Below, one piece after another: positions 33,431 through 45,579 of a DNA stretch of 64,000 nt; the stretch's first letter is position 1, and every line of letters begins with the position of its first letter. The notes beneath the pieces were generated by a model. It was given only the letters and a program-made list of their open reading frames with translations. It was not told where the DNA came from and ran no database searches. Position numbers and translations under genes: made by a program. Source of the DNA: Dasypus novemcinctus. Lineage: Eukaryota; Chordata; Mammalia; Cingulata; Dasypodidae. The stretch lies in assembly GCF_030445035.2 (NCBI RefSeq), contig NC_080673.1:38126365-38190364 (forward strand), written 5' to 3'.

Positions 33431-35169
33431 ACTCCAAATCTTGTCAATTTAAGAAGTGTACAAAAGTGGGTCAGTTTAGCAAGATCACTGGTTAGTTTTG
33501 AAGGACATCAATATGCCTTAGGGATTTTGGTATCCTCCATAACATGGACAAAAGATAAAAGTCCTAGAATCAGAATAAAAGCTATCCATCTCCTATTTAT
33601 AAGCCAAAATATAAATGTGGTAATTCAGTCACTTAATTAGAACCATACCTTTTTACTGAATTCCCTTCAAGTTGTTCTTTGTGCAGAATAAGTTGACAGT
33701 AATTTTCTATGGTCTGAGCAGTAGAACTCTCTTTTTAAGTATGGATAACAGAGAGGATGCTATGCTGTGATAGCTATTGCATACAAAATGGATCATTAGC
33801 AAGATCATATGCTGGAGATTGAGATGACTGGTTATTTGAGTATCTCAACTTGATTCTGTGAGAATACTGTGCATTAAAGGGCCAGAGGCAAGGATGGGAG
33901 TGAGAAGAATTTGTGTGGGGAATGGTGAAAAAAATTGTTGCTGTCAAAATGAATCTCTTCGTGGTGAATGTTATTTTCCCCACTTTGACAACGTCCAGAG
34001 TTTATCTAATTTAGGGTAGCCACCTTAAATATAAGACATACCTAAATATTGCAAGGGACATGCTTATACTCGAAATTATTTGTTGTTTATCTGAAATTCT
34101 GATTTAACAGGATATCCTGTAATTTATCTGGCAACCATACTAGGGATATTATGAAATTTTATGAAATTTTAAGAGAATTCATTTTCACTCCTTTAATTTT
34201 TGAAACTAATCATGTGCCACATAGCTGCAACTTGCAAAAAGATGATGGAAGAGTGATCCAAAATAAAATGAAGAATGCTATGATACTAATTTCAAAAGAT
34301 TATACGTTTCACAAAGCCAAGGATCTTGGCTTTCAAGCTTACTCCCCTCACCATTCCTCTACACTCACAACTGATGTTCTAGGGACTAGGAGGGGCTCAA
34401 ATATTTGTGGAGTGAAAAAGAGCAGGAATAAATGTGTAAGATTTTTTTGAAAATGCAAACTCTTCTTTTTGATCATCAGGAAAAAAGTGTTGGCTAACCC
34501 ATTCCTTTTAGCCACCTCAGCTCAAACAACCTGATAGCAACTACTGGGGAAGCTGAAGTATACAAACTGGCTGTGGCCATAATCCAGTTTACTTGTCAGG
34601 TATAGACAAAGTACCAATGGATTTGCTGTATATAGAGATTCAGATACAGATTCCTTTTATAAGAAATTTGTATACTTTCATTCTTTTCAGTTTATAAACT
34701 TACTACACAGTAGAGACTTAAGTCTATACTGATCTCTATGTACTATTTTTTACTAAAGAACAATGGCTTTTACCATCTAGTTTGAAGCATTCACTAGAAA
34801 ATAGTATTATTATTCTTTGGATTTTAGTAAAAAAAGATGAGAAAATGATATTCCATGAGGTAAAAAGGCAGAGGAACCAGGGAAGTTAAGGAGAAAAAGA
34901 ATGGATCTGGCAATTTCTGTAGAGGAAAAGAGGAGAGAGAAGAAATTCTAAGAGGTGAAGAGCTATTCTTTAAAAAATATATAAATAAGGGGGAAATATA
35001 TGAATAAGGAAAAATAAAAATATGTTGTTAATAAAGAAAAAGCAGACTATCTAGAGAATATTAGGGAAAAGATGATTAAAAGGGAGATCATGGCAAAAGG
35101 CCAATTCATTGAATAAGTGAATTGTAAAATATGAGATGGTAGTGGATTTTCTGGCTCCAAGTATATTTA
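33431..35169. other. No gene seen
   Basis: AT-rich intergenic sequence. Frames at 33774-33983 and 34151-34450 have no known similarity. Confidence 0.35.
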
Positions 35170-35586
35170 TTTATTTATTTATTTATTTATTTCTCTCCCC
35201 TCCCCGCCCCCCCCACACACCCCAGTGGTCTGTTCTCTGTGTCTATTTGCTGCATCTTCTTTGTCCGCTTCTGTTGTCATCAGCGGCACAGGAATCTGTG
35301 TTTCTTTTGGTTGCGTCATCTTCTTGTGTCAGCTCTCTGTGTGTGCAGCGCCATTCCTGGGCAGGCTGCACTTTCTTTCGCGCTGGGCAGCTCTCCTTAT
35401 GGGGCGCACTCTTTGAATGTGGGGCTCCCCTATGCGGGGACACCCCTGCGTGGCACGGTACTCCTTGCCCACATCAGCATTGTGCATGGGCCAGCTCAAC
35501 ATGGGTCAAGGAGGCCCGGGGCTTGAACCTTGGACCTCCCATGTGGTAGACGGACGTCCTAACCACTGGGCCAAGTCCGCCACCTT
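35170..35586 (-). mobile_element. DAS-III-type SINE, antisense, with target duplication
   Basis: It begins with a (TTTA)n tail and C-rich tract, then the reverse DAS-III body ('tctgttgtcatcagcggcac', 'gccattcctgggcaggctgc', 'catcagcattgtgcatgggc'), and ends in the reverse tRNA-like head ('aaccactgggccaagtccgc'). CAAGTATATTTA flanks it at 35158-35169 and 35587-35598, an exact 12-bp match. Long frames on both strands are spurious. Confidence 0.95.
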
Positions 35587-35599
35587 CAAGTATATTTAA

Positions 35600-36574
35600 A
35601 TAGTTAACTTTTGTCAAAATGAATTATTACATTGAGAGTCACAGGTTATTTGAAACACACAATTTTGTTTGTTGCTATGTAAGCAAGTCAGGAATACGGC
35701 TTTACAGCACTGGAAAACTAAATATAACTTAACCAATCTAGTAAATAAAACTTCATTTAACTGGTGGAATCCCAAATGAAAACCCAAATGACTGAAATCT
35801 ATTTTAAAGATGCGCAAATAGTTTTTACAAGCAAAAAGATACCCATATTTGCAAAGTTACCTTGTCCCTGCTTCTTGTATAGTCCAGATCTTCTAAGCAA
35901 TATGTCAGTGAGCCACTTGGTATATCTACCAGTGGAAGAAAATTGAAGAGATACATGTAAAAAAAATTAAAAGACCGTTCTATGGAATGCAATTGTTTTA
36001 ACACAGAAGTTTCAATAAGCCACTGAGTTAGTCAATATTAGATATTCCCCTTTCAGAGGAATCTATTCTCAGTGAGGCAGACATGTATGTTTTGATGAAG
36101 AAAAACTTTCAGATTTCTACAAAAAAACAATAATAAAATGGGAGTAGACAACAATGTCAATTGAAATACTTGCACCATTTTTAGATAAATATAATTCATA
36201 AATTGCTAGAAGGAAAAGAGTTACAGTATCAATTAAGAAATGGGAAGCAGAACATGACAGATTCTTTCTTTTTACGGTGATTATCTGGGAATAATGACTT
36301 TTTGTCTAGACTCTAAATCCACATCTAATCTTCATGGGAGACCAAATCGTAACACTCATCAAAGTTGAACAGCATTTAATATAATGCAATAAAGTATGCA
36401 CTGAAGACCAAAAGTTCATCAAAATAAATGTAAAAATGTATAAAAACGTTAAGACCTCTTTAATTTTAGAGTGAAAACCATTCCAAACAAGTGGGAAAAA
36501 ACATCCTCAATTATAAAATATCCATAAAGCAATTTATGTAAGCATACAAATATTAAAATTAAGCTAAGAATGGA
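35600..36574. other. No gene seen
   Basis: AT-rich DNA with no named repeat. Confidence 0.35.
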
Positions 36575-36807
36575 CAACCAGTAAGATGGCGGCGGAATAA
36601 GGAGTTATTTCAGTCAGCTCCTGCTATAGGACAGTTAGTAAACACACAGAAATATCTGGAGCTTGGTGAAGCACCTGTTTGGGGGCTTCAGGGGGCCAGA
36701 AGAGTATCCCACAACATACTTGAAGGGATGGAAGGGAAAGACTGCCCAACTGCAGAGAAGATTCCTATGTAGAGCACTCCAAGCCCCAGAGGCTGGTGCC
36801 CATCCTC

Positions 36808-37560
36808 CACTGGAGGCACAAGCCGCCTCTCCAGCTGTTCTGTGGCTAGAATTGAAAGCTACACTTCCCAAAAAAGGTGAAGGAAGAGATGGTTGGGCAC
36901 CAACTTCAGCTACTGATGAGTAAATCTGGGATGCTAAAGAATAACCAAAGAAACAGCTAAAGTTTGAGCCTATCCAAGTCAGAAAGAGGTTAGTAGCCAC
37001 CATCTTAACTCCATGCCTGGCATGAGGGGAAGTGGGTCAGACCAGTATAAGTGGGGACTGGCTTCTTTCCATCCAGATCAGACTGCAGCTCTAGCCTAGG
37101 CCCCAGTGCCACCTCCAGCAGGGGGGAACTGTGGGACCCTGTGCCAGCCTCTCTGGGAAATTACCAGTCAAACTGCAGTGGCCAATGATTATCCTACTCT
37201 GGAAGTACAAGCCACCCCAGGAGCTATTCTGTGGCTGGAAATGGAAGCTCCATTTCTCAGAAACAGGGGAGGAGGAGATGGTTAGCTGCCAATTTCAGCT
37301 ACTGATTGGTAGATTTGGCTGGCTGGGGTCTGGCCCAAGGAACAGCTGGCATGTGAATCTGTTCAAGTAAGAAAGAGGTCAGTGGCAACCATTTTGATTC
37401 TGCTCCCAGCCTGGAACAAAAATCACACTGATGGTAGGAACCAGTTTCTTTCACCCAGACTGGACTGCAGTCCTAGACTAGGCTTCAGCCCCACCTCTGG
37501 CAGGAAGGAGGCTGGGGGGACCTGCACCAGCCTATCCAGGTAATTGCAAGTACCTTTGGT
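36808..37560 (+). repeat. Tandem duplication (period about 389 bp) in the L1/HAL1 5' UTR
   Basis: 'tgtggct' at 36841 and 37230, 'agatggttgg/agatggttag', 'caacttcagctactgatg/caatttcagctactgatt' and 'gaaagaggttagtagccacc/gaaagaggtcagtggcaacc' recur with a constant offset of 389. Similarity extends into the next part (37020-37170 against 37410-37560). Weaker shorter echoes appear to about 37810. Confidence 0.75.
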
Positions 37561-37996
37561 TGACACAGACTGAATAATTTGAGGTCTACCAGGGCAACTG
37601 TGGTCATCTTGGACCTGCACTCAGTAGAATGCTACCCACACCTACAGCTCCATCCCTACCACAGGCAGGGTAGAAAGAGGCAAGAAGCTTCATTAGTCTC
37701 TCTGGGCAACTATAGTCTAGGACTGCATTACTTGGATTATTCCACACAGCTGTGACTCTGTCTGTACCCTTGGCAAAGGAGAAAGTTGAGAGAAGCTTCA
37801 TGAGTCCCTGGGGAAATGAGGGTAGCTTGAGCTTTCACAGCTTATAGCACCAATAAGCTGCTACTGCACAACCAGCAAGGAAGAAATGGCAGGAAGCCCT
37901 AAACTGAAGAGAAAACTGCACCCAAAATAAATATCTAGTACGCCAGGTGCCAAGACACCAACAAAAAATTACAGTCCACACCAAGAAACAGAAGCT

Positions 37997-38910
37997 ATGG
38001 TCCAGTTAAAGGAACAAGATAAACCTCCAGATGACATAAAGGAGTTGAGAAAACTAATCATAGATGTTCAAACAAATCTCCTTAATAAATTCAATGAGAT
38101 GGCTAAAGAGGTTAAGGATTTTAAGAAGACACTGGATGAGCACAAAGAAGAATTTGAAAGCATACACAGAAAAACAGCAGATCTTATGGGAATGAAAGGT
38201 GCAATGAATGAAATTTTTAAAAACTGGAATCATATAATAGCAGATTTGAGGAAGCAGAAGAAAAGATTGGTGAGCTTAAAGAAATGGCCTCTGAAAGTGG
38301 ACATACAAAAGAACAGATGAAGAAAATAATGGAAAATATTGAACAAGGTCTCAGGGAACTAAATGACAGCAAAATGTATGCAGACATAGGTGTCATGGAT
38401 GTTCCAGAAGGAGAAGAGAAGGTAAAAGGAACAGAAGGAATATTTGAAGAAATAATGGTAGAAAATTTCCCAACCCTATTGAAGGACATAGATGTCCATG
38501 TCTAAGAAGCACAATCTACTCCCATCCAAAAACATCTGAATAGACCAACTCTGAGACACATACTAATCAGAATGTCAAATGCCAAAGGCAAAGAGAGAAT
38601 TCTGAGGACAGCAAGAGAAAAGCAATGCATAACATATAAGGAATACCCAGTAAGACTGAGTGCTGGTTTCTCACCAGAAACCAAGGAGGCAAGAAGACAG
38701 TGATGTGATATATTTAAGATACTACAAAAGAAAAACTTCCAGCCAAGAATCTTATATCCAGCAAGAATGTCTTTCAAAAATGAGGGCAAGTTTAGAATAT
38801 TCACAGATAAACTGAGAGAATTTCTAAGCAAGAGACCAGATTTTCAGGAAATACTAAAGGGTATGCTGAGCCTGAAAAGACAGGAGAGAGAGGCCTGGAA
38901 GAGAGTCTAG
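37997..38910 (+). pseudogene. L1-type ORF1 (nucleic-acid-binding protein), frameshifted
   Basis: ORF1p is the trimeric RNA-binding chaperone of L1. Seen here: a start at 37997 and a lysine/glutamate-rich coiled-coil region (about 38000-38480) in two frames, with a frameshift near 38290. A stop at 38503-38505 is followed by the conserved C-terminal part in frame pieces ('GKERILRTAREK', 'FQPRILYPARMSF', 'KLREFLSKRPDF') to a stop at 38908-38910. At least one frameshift and two internal stops make it non-functional. Confidence 0.85.
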
Positions 38911-40089
38911 AAATGAAGCTGATATCAATAAATGTAACTAGAAATGTCAAAAGAGTGGTGACAATAAAATATGACAGATAAAACTCAAATAGTTATGAAT
39001 AAACTTAACCAATGATGTAAAGCACTTGTATTCACAAAATTGCAACTCAATGTTAAAAGAAATCAAAAAAGGCCTAAATAACTGGAAGAACATTCCATGT
39101 TCATGGATTGGAAGACTAAATATCATTAAGAAGTCAGTTCTACTCAAATTGATAAACAAATTCAATGCAATCCTGATAAAAACTCCACCAGCATTTTAAA
39201 AAAATTGAAAACACGTTTATAAAATTTATTTGGAAGGGTAAGAGGTCCTGAATAGCCAGAAACATCATAAAAAGGAAAAGCAAACCCTCATCTCCAGACT
39301 TAAAATCATATTACCAAGCTATAGTGGTAAAAATAGCATGCTACTGGCATAAAGACAGACACTTAGACCAATGGAACCAAATTCAGGGTTCAGAAATAGA
39401 CCCTCACATGTATGGTCAAGTGATTTTTGACTACCTTGTCAAACCATACAGCTCAGGCAGAACAGTCCATTAAAGAAAGAAAGAAAGAGGACCCTTATCT
39501 CACATCTTATCAAAAAATTAACTCAAAAAATGTATCAAAAACCTGAAAAGTAAAGCAAGAACCATAAAACTTCTAGAAGAAATTGTAGGAAAACATCTTC
39601 AAGACCTAGTGGTAGGTGGTGGATTCTTAAAGGAGATAAGATGAGGACTGAGATTGACTACTGATGTTTAATGTATGTAGAAGTTTCAATTAGCTTTACT
39701 GTAAAAGTGTGGAAATGTATAGACTGGATAGTAACACACAGTGAGTAACAGTTAGTTTATAAATGGGAATGTGACTCAGAAATGATAGTCTAGGGATTTA
39801 AATGCCAATTGACAGAATGCTAGAGAATAATCTACAAACTGAATAACACAGTAAACCAAGAGGTGGATGAGAATTATGGTTGATGGTACAGATGCAAAAG
39901 TGTCCTTTGTGAGCTAGAGCAAAATGTACATCATTACTGCAGGGTGTTGGGAATGTGAAAAATACAACTGGAGTGACCTATGGACTGTGGTCAGCAGTAA
40001 TAATATAATATTCTTGAGTTTATGCCAAAGATGTATTGTGTTGATACTGATGCAGAATGGAAAATGTGAGCCAAATGTACACTATGGAT

Positions 40090-40720
40090 GTGGTAACAAT
40101 CAGATGATATTATCTTACCTGTAACAAATGTTCCACCACAGTATGGTGTGTTGATAGAGGGGTGTTGTTTGGGACTTCTGTACTGTGCATGATTGTTTTA
40201 TAAGTTTACAACTTCTGTCATAAAAAATACATTTATAAAATAATAATAGGGTGGGTTGGGGGGAAAACACACCAAATGTAAGATAAGGACCATAATTAGT
40301 AGGAAGATTTGAAAATATTCTTTCATACTTTGTAAAAACATCTCACAACAATGCAAGGTTTGGTGGAGGGTTGATGTATGGGACCTCTGTATGATGTTAT
40401 GCATGTTTGCTTTGAAAGTTCACAACTTGTACTCTACACTTAATTGTTTATGTATGTTCATATGTAAATGCTATAAAAATAATAATAGGGTGGGTTGGGG
40501 GAAATACTTTGGTTAGTAGTAATATTTTTACAATGCTCTTTAATCATTATTTTAAAATGTTTAACAACAATGCAAGTTATTGGTGGTAGGCTGAGTTATG
40601 AGAGTCCTGTTTGATATTATATACGTTTGTTTTGTAAGTTCACAACTATTACTATACACTTATTGTTTATTCATGTTTATGTATGAGTGATATACTTCAA
40701 TAAGTTAATTTTTTAAATTC
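40090..40720 (+). repeat. Triplicated segment in the L1/HAL1 3' UTR
   Basis: AATAATAATAGGGTGGGTTGGG occurs at 40239-40260 and again at about 40478-40500. 'acaacaatgcaag' (about 40345 and 40565), 'gtaagttcacaac'-like words and 'tacacttattgttta'-like words mark three diverged units of about 220-240 bp. Confidence 0.7.
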
Positions 40721-40724
40721 CACT

Positions 40725-41996
40725 AAGAAGGTCATGGACAACCACAGTATAAGTCTTTTAAATTTAGAAATAGTCTGCATTTTGTATTCAGAATGTACAG
40801 TTCATACACCTTAGTTGAATAACCCAGTCCCTCAATGACAGGATTCCAATTTCACATACCATGACATAGTAAGTGAGAGTAAACCATAATTATTATTTAC
40901 TTCACACTCACAGAGCAAAGCATGTAGCTATGTTGCCTCCTTGCCTCTCAGTGATAAAACCACATGGCATTTTACAAAGATAAATAACTGAGAGAGGAAC
41001 TTGGCCAAGATGAAAGTGCCACTAAGAAACGAAGTCATAATGCTGGAAGTAAAATCTGAATAGAATGTACATGGAGCTATAGAAGAAACAGCTGACAGTG
41101 GTAATGTTTACAACTGCTGCTTTTTGAAAGATGCTCAGATATGCAGTCGGAAGAACTTATTGAAGGAACCCAAATGTGGAAAGTGGTTATGACTAAAAGG
41201 ATGAAGACATCGCGGCGAAGTGACACCAGCAAAATGCACTTCATATTAAATGAATTCTCGGAGATATTGCACAACATTGAAAACATAAAGGATAAAATGT
41301 TGGAAGCTGATCCAAACTTAGAAAGGCTTATGACAAGTAAGAGCAGATCCTTGGATTTATTTTTACCTTCCTGAACCTGAAACTCTACAGGACTGAGAGC
41401 TTGCCAAATCTCTCCCTCTCTTTCTGAGTCAAATGTTCCATTTGTGACTATTTTCCATAGCGAGCATTGCCTTTGTGCACTCTTCCCTTCCTGCCTCCAC
41501 AGGAGTGTCAGGATTCCCCTCCAGCTAGCATAAGCACACTCCCTGCAAGTCTGTCTCCATAAATCAAGCCTAAAACCTACCCTTCCACTTCTGTAGGACT
41601 ATTTTTATTTATGCAAGAATAACTTTTACATCTGCTTTGTTCCTCTCATCCAAGACAGAGAAGAGACAAAAAAATAAGACAGAGAAGAGAAATCATGTAG
41701 AATGGATGAAATTCACTTTCTTGTAGGCTCATCATTTTTTTTATGGACCCTCGGACTATTCACTATCTATTAGGAACTCCAAATCTCCCAGCTGTCTCTT
41801 GTATGCCACATGGAGGTCCTTACCATGCCCTGACTTTCAGTAAACCATGTTACTACTTCCTGACAAAGTTTCCTACAGACTCGTCATATCATTGTTATCT
41901 ACCAAAATACACTGGAGGAAAGAATAAGTACTGAAGAATGGGAAGAATAACTGCTTTACAGAAAATACCAGGTAGAGAAAATACACATACCTTTTA
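40725..41996. other. Intergenic DNA; possible gene-derived fragment at 41130-41370
   Basis: Mostly unremarkable. A 77-codon frame (41141-41374) is rich in K, E and hydrophobic residues in a coiled-coil-like pattern ('FILNEFSEILHNIENIKDKM'). It reads more like a decayed coding fragment than chance sequence, but I cannot identify a parent. A CDS is not claimed. Confidence 0.35.
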
Positions 41997-42410
41997 TTTT
42001 TATTTTTTAGATTTTATTTATTTATCTATTTCCCTCCCCTCACCCCCCACCCCGGTTGTCTGTTCTCTGTGTCTATTTGCTGCGTCTTCTTTGTCCGTTT
42101 CTGTTGTTGTCAGCGGCACGGGAATCTGTGTTTCTTTTTGTTGCGTCATCTTGTGTCAGCTCTCCATGTGTGCGGCACCATTCCTGGGCAGGCTGCACTT
42201 TCTTTCACGCTGGGCAGCTCTCTTTACGGGCGCGCTCCTTGTGCATGGGGCTCCCCTACACAGGGACATACCTGCATGGCACGGCACTCCTTGCACGCAT
42301 CAGCACTGTGCATGGGCCAGCTGCACACGGGTCAAGGAGGCCCGGGGTTTGAACTGCGGACCTCCCATGTGGTAGATGATGCCCTAACCACTGGGCCAAG
42401 TCAGCTGCCA
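41997..42410 (-). mobile_element. DAS-III-type SINE, antisense, with 16-bp target duplication
   Basis: It has the reverse tail ('ttttagattttatttattta'), C-rich tract, DAS-III body and reverse tRNA-like head ('aaccactgggccaagtcagc'). ATACACATACCTTTTA occurs exactly at 41981-41996 and 42411-42426. Frames at 41938-42524 belong to this element only. Confidence 0.96.
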
Positions 42411-42426
42411 ATACACATACCTTTTA

Positions 42427-42882
42427 GGTCATCATCTATCTTGGTTAAATTAGGTGAAGACAATGTCTCTGGTATTAAGGTGACATCTATGTCAAAGGTT
42501 TCAACATGTTCTCCGTTAATGTGAACAGCAAAATGAAAGAAATATTTTAAGTCAGGAAATGGAAAAACAAGGAAGTTTTTTATGAATAAAAGGATCTATA
42601 CTTGTAATTTAGTTTAATTGGAATGCTAATTGGTCAGTTCTTTACCAACTCAGAAGTTCTCTTTTTTTAAGCTTTCATGGAACTGTGTGGAGCCTACGGC
42701 TTTGCCATTTCATTTTGTGCCAAAAAGCATAACCTGTATCCAATTTCTCTTCTTTTCTTCTACTGGGGAAGTGCTCCTCTCTCAGGAGTTCCTGCCACCT
42801 ACCTGCTGATGGTAAAGAGAAAATGACAGTGAACTCTATATGGACGTCTGGGGTAAACTAAGTTGAAGAAGCAATAGTAAGG
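42427..42882. other. Spacer between two inverted SINEs, no gene seen
   Basis: About 450 bp without a recognised feature. Confidence 0.4.
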
Positions 42883-43292
42883 GATGCGGACTTGCCCCAG
42901 TGGATGGGGCGTCCATCTACCACATGGGAGGTCCGCTGTTCAAAGCCCGGGCCTCCTTGACCTGTGTGGAACTGGCCCATGCGCAGTGCTGCTGCATGAA
43001 AGGAGTGCCCTGTCACACAGAGGTGTCCCCCGAGTAGGGGAGCCCCACACCCAAGGAGTGCACCCGTAAGGAGAGCTGCCCAGCACAAAGGAAAGTGCAG
43101 CCTGCCCAGGAATGGTGCTACCCACACGGAGAATTGACACAGCAAGACGATGCAACAAAAAGAAACACAGGTTCCCATGCCATGGACAACAGAAGTGGAC
43201 AAAAAGAAGAACACGAGCAAATGGACACAGAAAACAGACAACTGGGGCGAAGGGGAGAGAAATAAATAAAATAAATCTTTAAAAAAAAAAAG
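42883..43292 (+). mobile_element. DAS-III-type SINE
   Basis: The head 'atgcggacttgccccagtgg', 'ggtccgctgttcaaagccc', body 'aatggtgctacccacacgga' and tail 'aataaataaaataaatcttt' are present. Flanks GAAGCAATAGTAA (upstream) and GAAGTGATACTAA (after the A-tail) look like a decayed target duplication. Confidence 0.92.
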
Positions 43293-44865
43293 AAGTGATA
43301 CTAAATATGACCCTGAGGCTGGCTCCAGAATCAAAGACTCTTTGTTTCTTGTGGTTGGATGATTGATGGCTGCCTCAGCAGCCTCCCTGGAAAAGCATGT
43401 CCAGTTTCTTCACCCAGTACTCTGAGAATTCAAGCAGGTCTAAGACATGTCTTCTCCCAAGTGCCAGGTCCTCACAATGGAGCATTCTGTCCCATAAACA
43501 ATGTCAGCTTCACCATTTTATCAGGAAGTAGGGAACCTAACTCATGAACTAATGTTCAGTCAACTTGCTTTGTGACAGAAAACCTAGAATAGCAAGACTT
43601 TAAAAAAGATTTATAGGACAGCATTAGTTTATATGATTATATAAGGGTAGAGCCATGTCTTTTCTTCTTTGTGATCTAGTGCCTAGCACAATCAGTACCT
43701 GCAAATTACCAACTCAGTGAATGTTGTACTAAACTGTATGAGTTTTATTTATTTGTTATTTTCCAGAATGATCTTTGCAATTACTCTTGAGCCTCTTCAT
43801 GATCAGTGGAACCTGCAAGCGCATAGTAAAGAGGCAATAAATCATGGTTTGATTGACTCAATCATTCCTTTTTCTCTTATTCATATATTCCAGCTTTTTG
43901 TTTGTCTTTTTTATTTCCAAGTTCTTCTACCTAACTAAATGGCATCCTCACTCTCCTCCATCCTGTCCAGCCTACTTAATACTACTGCTTAGTTTTCCTT
44001 GCTTAAGGTTCCTAAAAAGAAAGTGTTTAAATGTGAATGAATTGTGCTACTGTTATTTTAATAAACAGAAGGGTTGGCATTTTGCCCATGATTCTTGCTA
44101 TTGCAAGTTCTGGGCAAAACTGAGATCTCTGGCATCAGAAATGTTACTCATTATGAGTCCTTGGCAGACCAAGACTGAGCTGAGATGGCAAAAATGGATA
44201 CAGTCACACTGAAGTCATTACTAGGTACTTACCTACAGGTTCTCATTCAAGATATGCTCTTTCCACATTCAAAGAAAAACACTTAAGCAGAGGCATTTGA
44301 ATATTCCCTCCTAAAAATTATCTTTTAAATATGTTCAGATGGAGACCTTCACCAGCCTGAGAATACACTTAAAATTCATTTCCCTAATGGTTAGTATATC
44401 ACAGTGGCCTGTGAAGAGCAGATCAGTGGACTTGTCCTTTTATTAATCAGTGAAAAGGAAACTTTCTAAAACTAATGATAAAAGTAAGCTCTAAATCCTT
44501 TTTAAAAATTAGTTTTAAGTTCATTCCGCACATTGACAGTCTAGAAACTCCTTATCAATTTGTTCTGACAATTTCCAGTAACTATATCTGGAGACCTGCA
44601 GATGGCCACTATCCACTCGTTTTCATCATGGGACATTTCCATTGTCCATGACTAGGGAGACTAGAACATTCTAAGTTTCAATGACATTACTGGTACTCAA
44701 GTTGCCAGGAATACCACTGAAGAATTCATCAATGTAAACATCATATTGTGTTATTGTACTCTCTTATACTCTAAGCAATTAGGCTTCCACAGCAGAAGAC
44801 AATTCAGGAAGACAATGGTTCAGGTGGATATAAGGATGAGTCCAAAAATGACTGCATAGGAAGAA
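43293..44865. other. No gene seen
   Basis: Intergenic. The 119-codon frame at 43853-44212 has no known similarity. Confidence 0.35.
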
Positions 44866-45221
44866 TTTTTTATTGTTCTTTTTTTTAATTAGAGAAGTTG
44901 TAGGTTTACAGAAAACTTATTCATAAAATACAGAGTTCCCATATATCACCCTATTAGTAACAAGTTCATTAGTGTGGTACTTTTGTTACAAATCATGAAA
45001 GAACATTTTATAACTGTACTATCAACTATCCATTGTTTACAATAGGACTCACTGTGTTGTACAGCCCTATGCTTTTCTTCTTCAAATTTTTATTCTAGTA
45101 ACATATACACAACCTAAAATTTCCCCTTTTAAGCATGCTCATATATATAATTCTATATTCCTATTTACATTTACAATGTTGTGCAGTCATCACCACCATC
45201 CATAATACAATATGTTTTTCT
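44866..45221 (-). mobile_element. L1 3' region, antisense
   Basis: 'gaagttgtaggtttacagaa', 'cataaaatacagagttccca', 'tagtgtggtacttttgttac', 'tgttgtgcagtcatcaccac' are words of the reverse L1 3' UTR in the usual order. The DAS SINE at 45222 interrupts its right end. Confidence 0.7.
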
Positions 45222-45579
45222 TTAAGATTTATTTTTTTATTTATTTATCACCCCCACCCCCACCCCAGTTGTTTGTACTCACTATCTGCTCTCTGTGTCT
45301 GTTCATTGGGTACTCTGTGTCTGCTTGTCTTCTTTTTAGGAGGCACCAGGCCCAGGACTTCCTATGTGGGAGAGAGGCGCTCAATTTCTTGAGCCACATC
45401 CGCTCCCTGCTTGTTGTCTCTCTCATTGTGTTTGTCTCCTCATTGCATCATCTTGTTGTGTCAGCTCACTGCATCAACTTGCTGTCTTGTGTCTTCTTTA
45501 GGAGGCACTAGGAACTGAATCAGGGACCTCCCAAGTGATAGGTGGGTGCCCAACTGCTTGAGCCACATCTCCTTCCCTA
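45222..45579 (-). mobile_element. DAS-type SINE, dimeric, antisense
   Basis: Two reverse monomers are visible: 'ggaggcaccaggcccaggac...gagccacatccgctccc' and 'ggaggcactaggaactgaat...gagccacatctccttccc', preceded by the reverse A-tail and a C-rich tract. Flanks 'acaatatgtttttct' and 'acaatggttttct' suggest a diverged target duplication. Confidence 0.85.

Larger units (their letters stand above)
36575..40720 (+). mobile_element. L1/HAL1-type LINE with 5' UTR, decayed ORF1, ORF2 remnant and repeated 3' UTR
   Basis: The 5' end carries a YY1-like AAGATGGCGG (36583-36592), as in mammalian L1 promoters. The 5' UTR runs to about 37996 and holds a tandem duplication of about 389 bp. ORF1 spans about 37997-38910. 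After it, 39055-39650 resembles only the C-terminal part of L1 ORF2 (for example a translated 'PCSWIGRLNIIK' and 'WHKDRHLDQWN'), with stops. No endonuclease or reverse transcriptase region is present between them. A long 3' UTR with partial repeats follows. This is the architecture of a half-L1 (HAL1) element, or of an L1 with most of ORF2 deleted; armadillos are known to have HAL1 elements. Confidence 0.8.

Noticed and set aside
38502..38831. 109-codon minus-strand frame
   Set aside because: It is antisense to the decayed L1-type ORF1, whose conserved motifs are on the plus strand.
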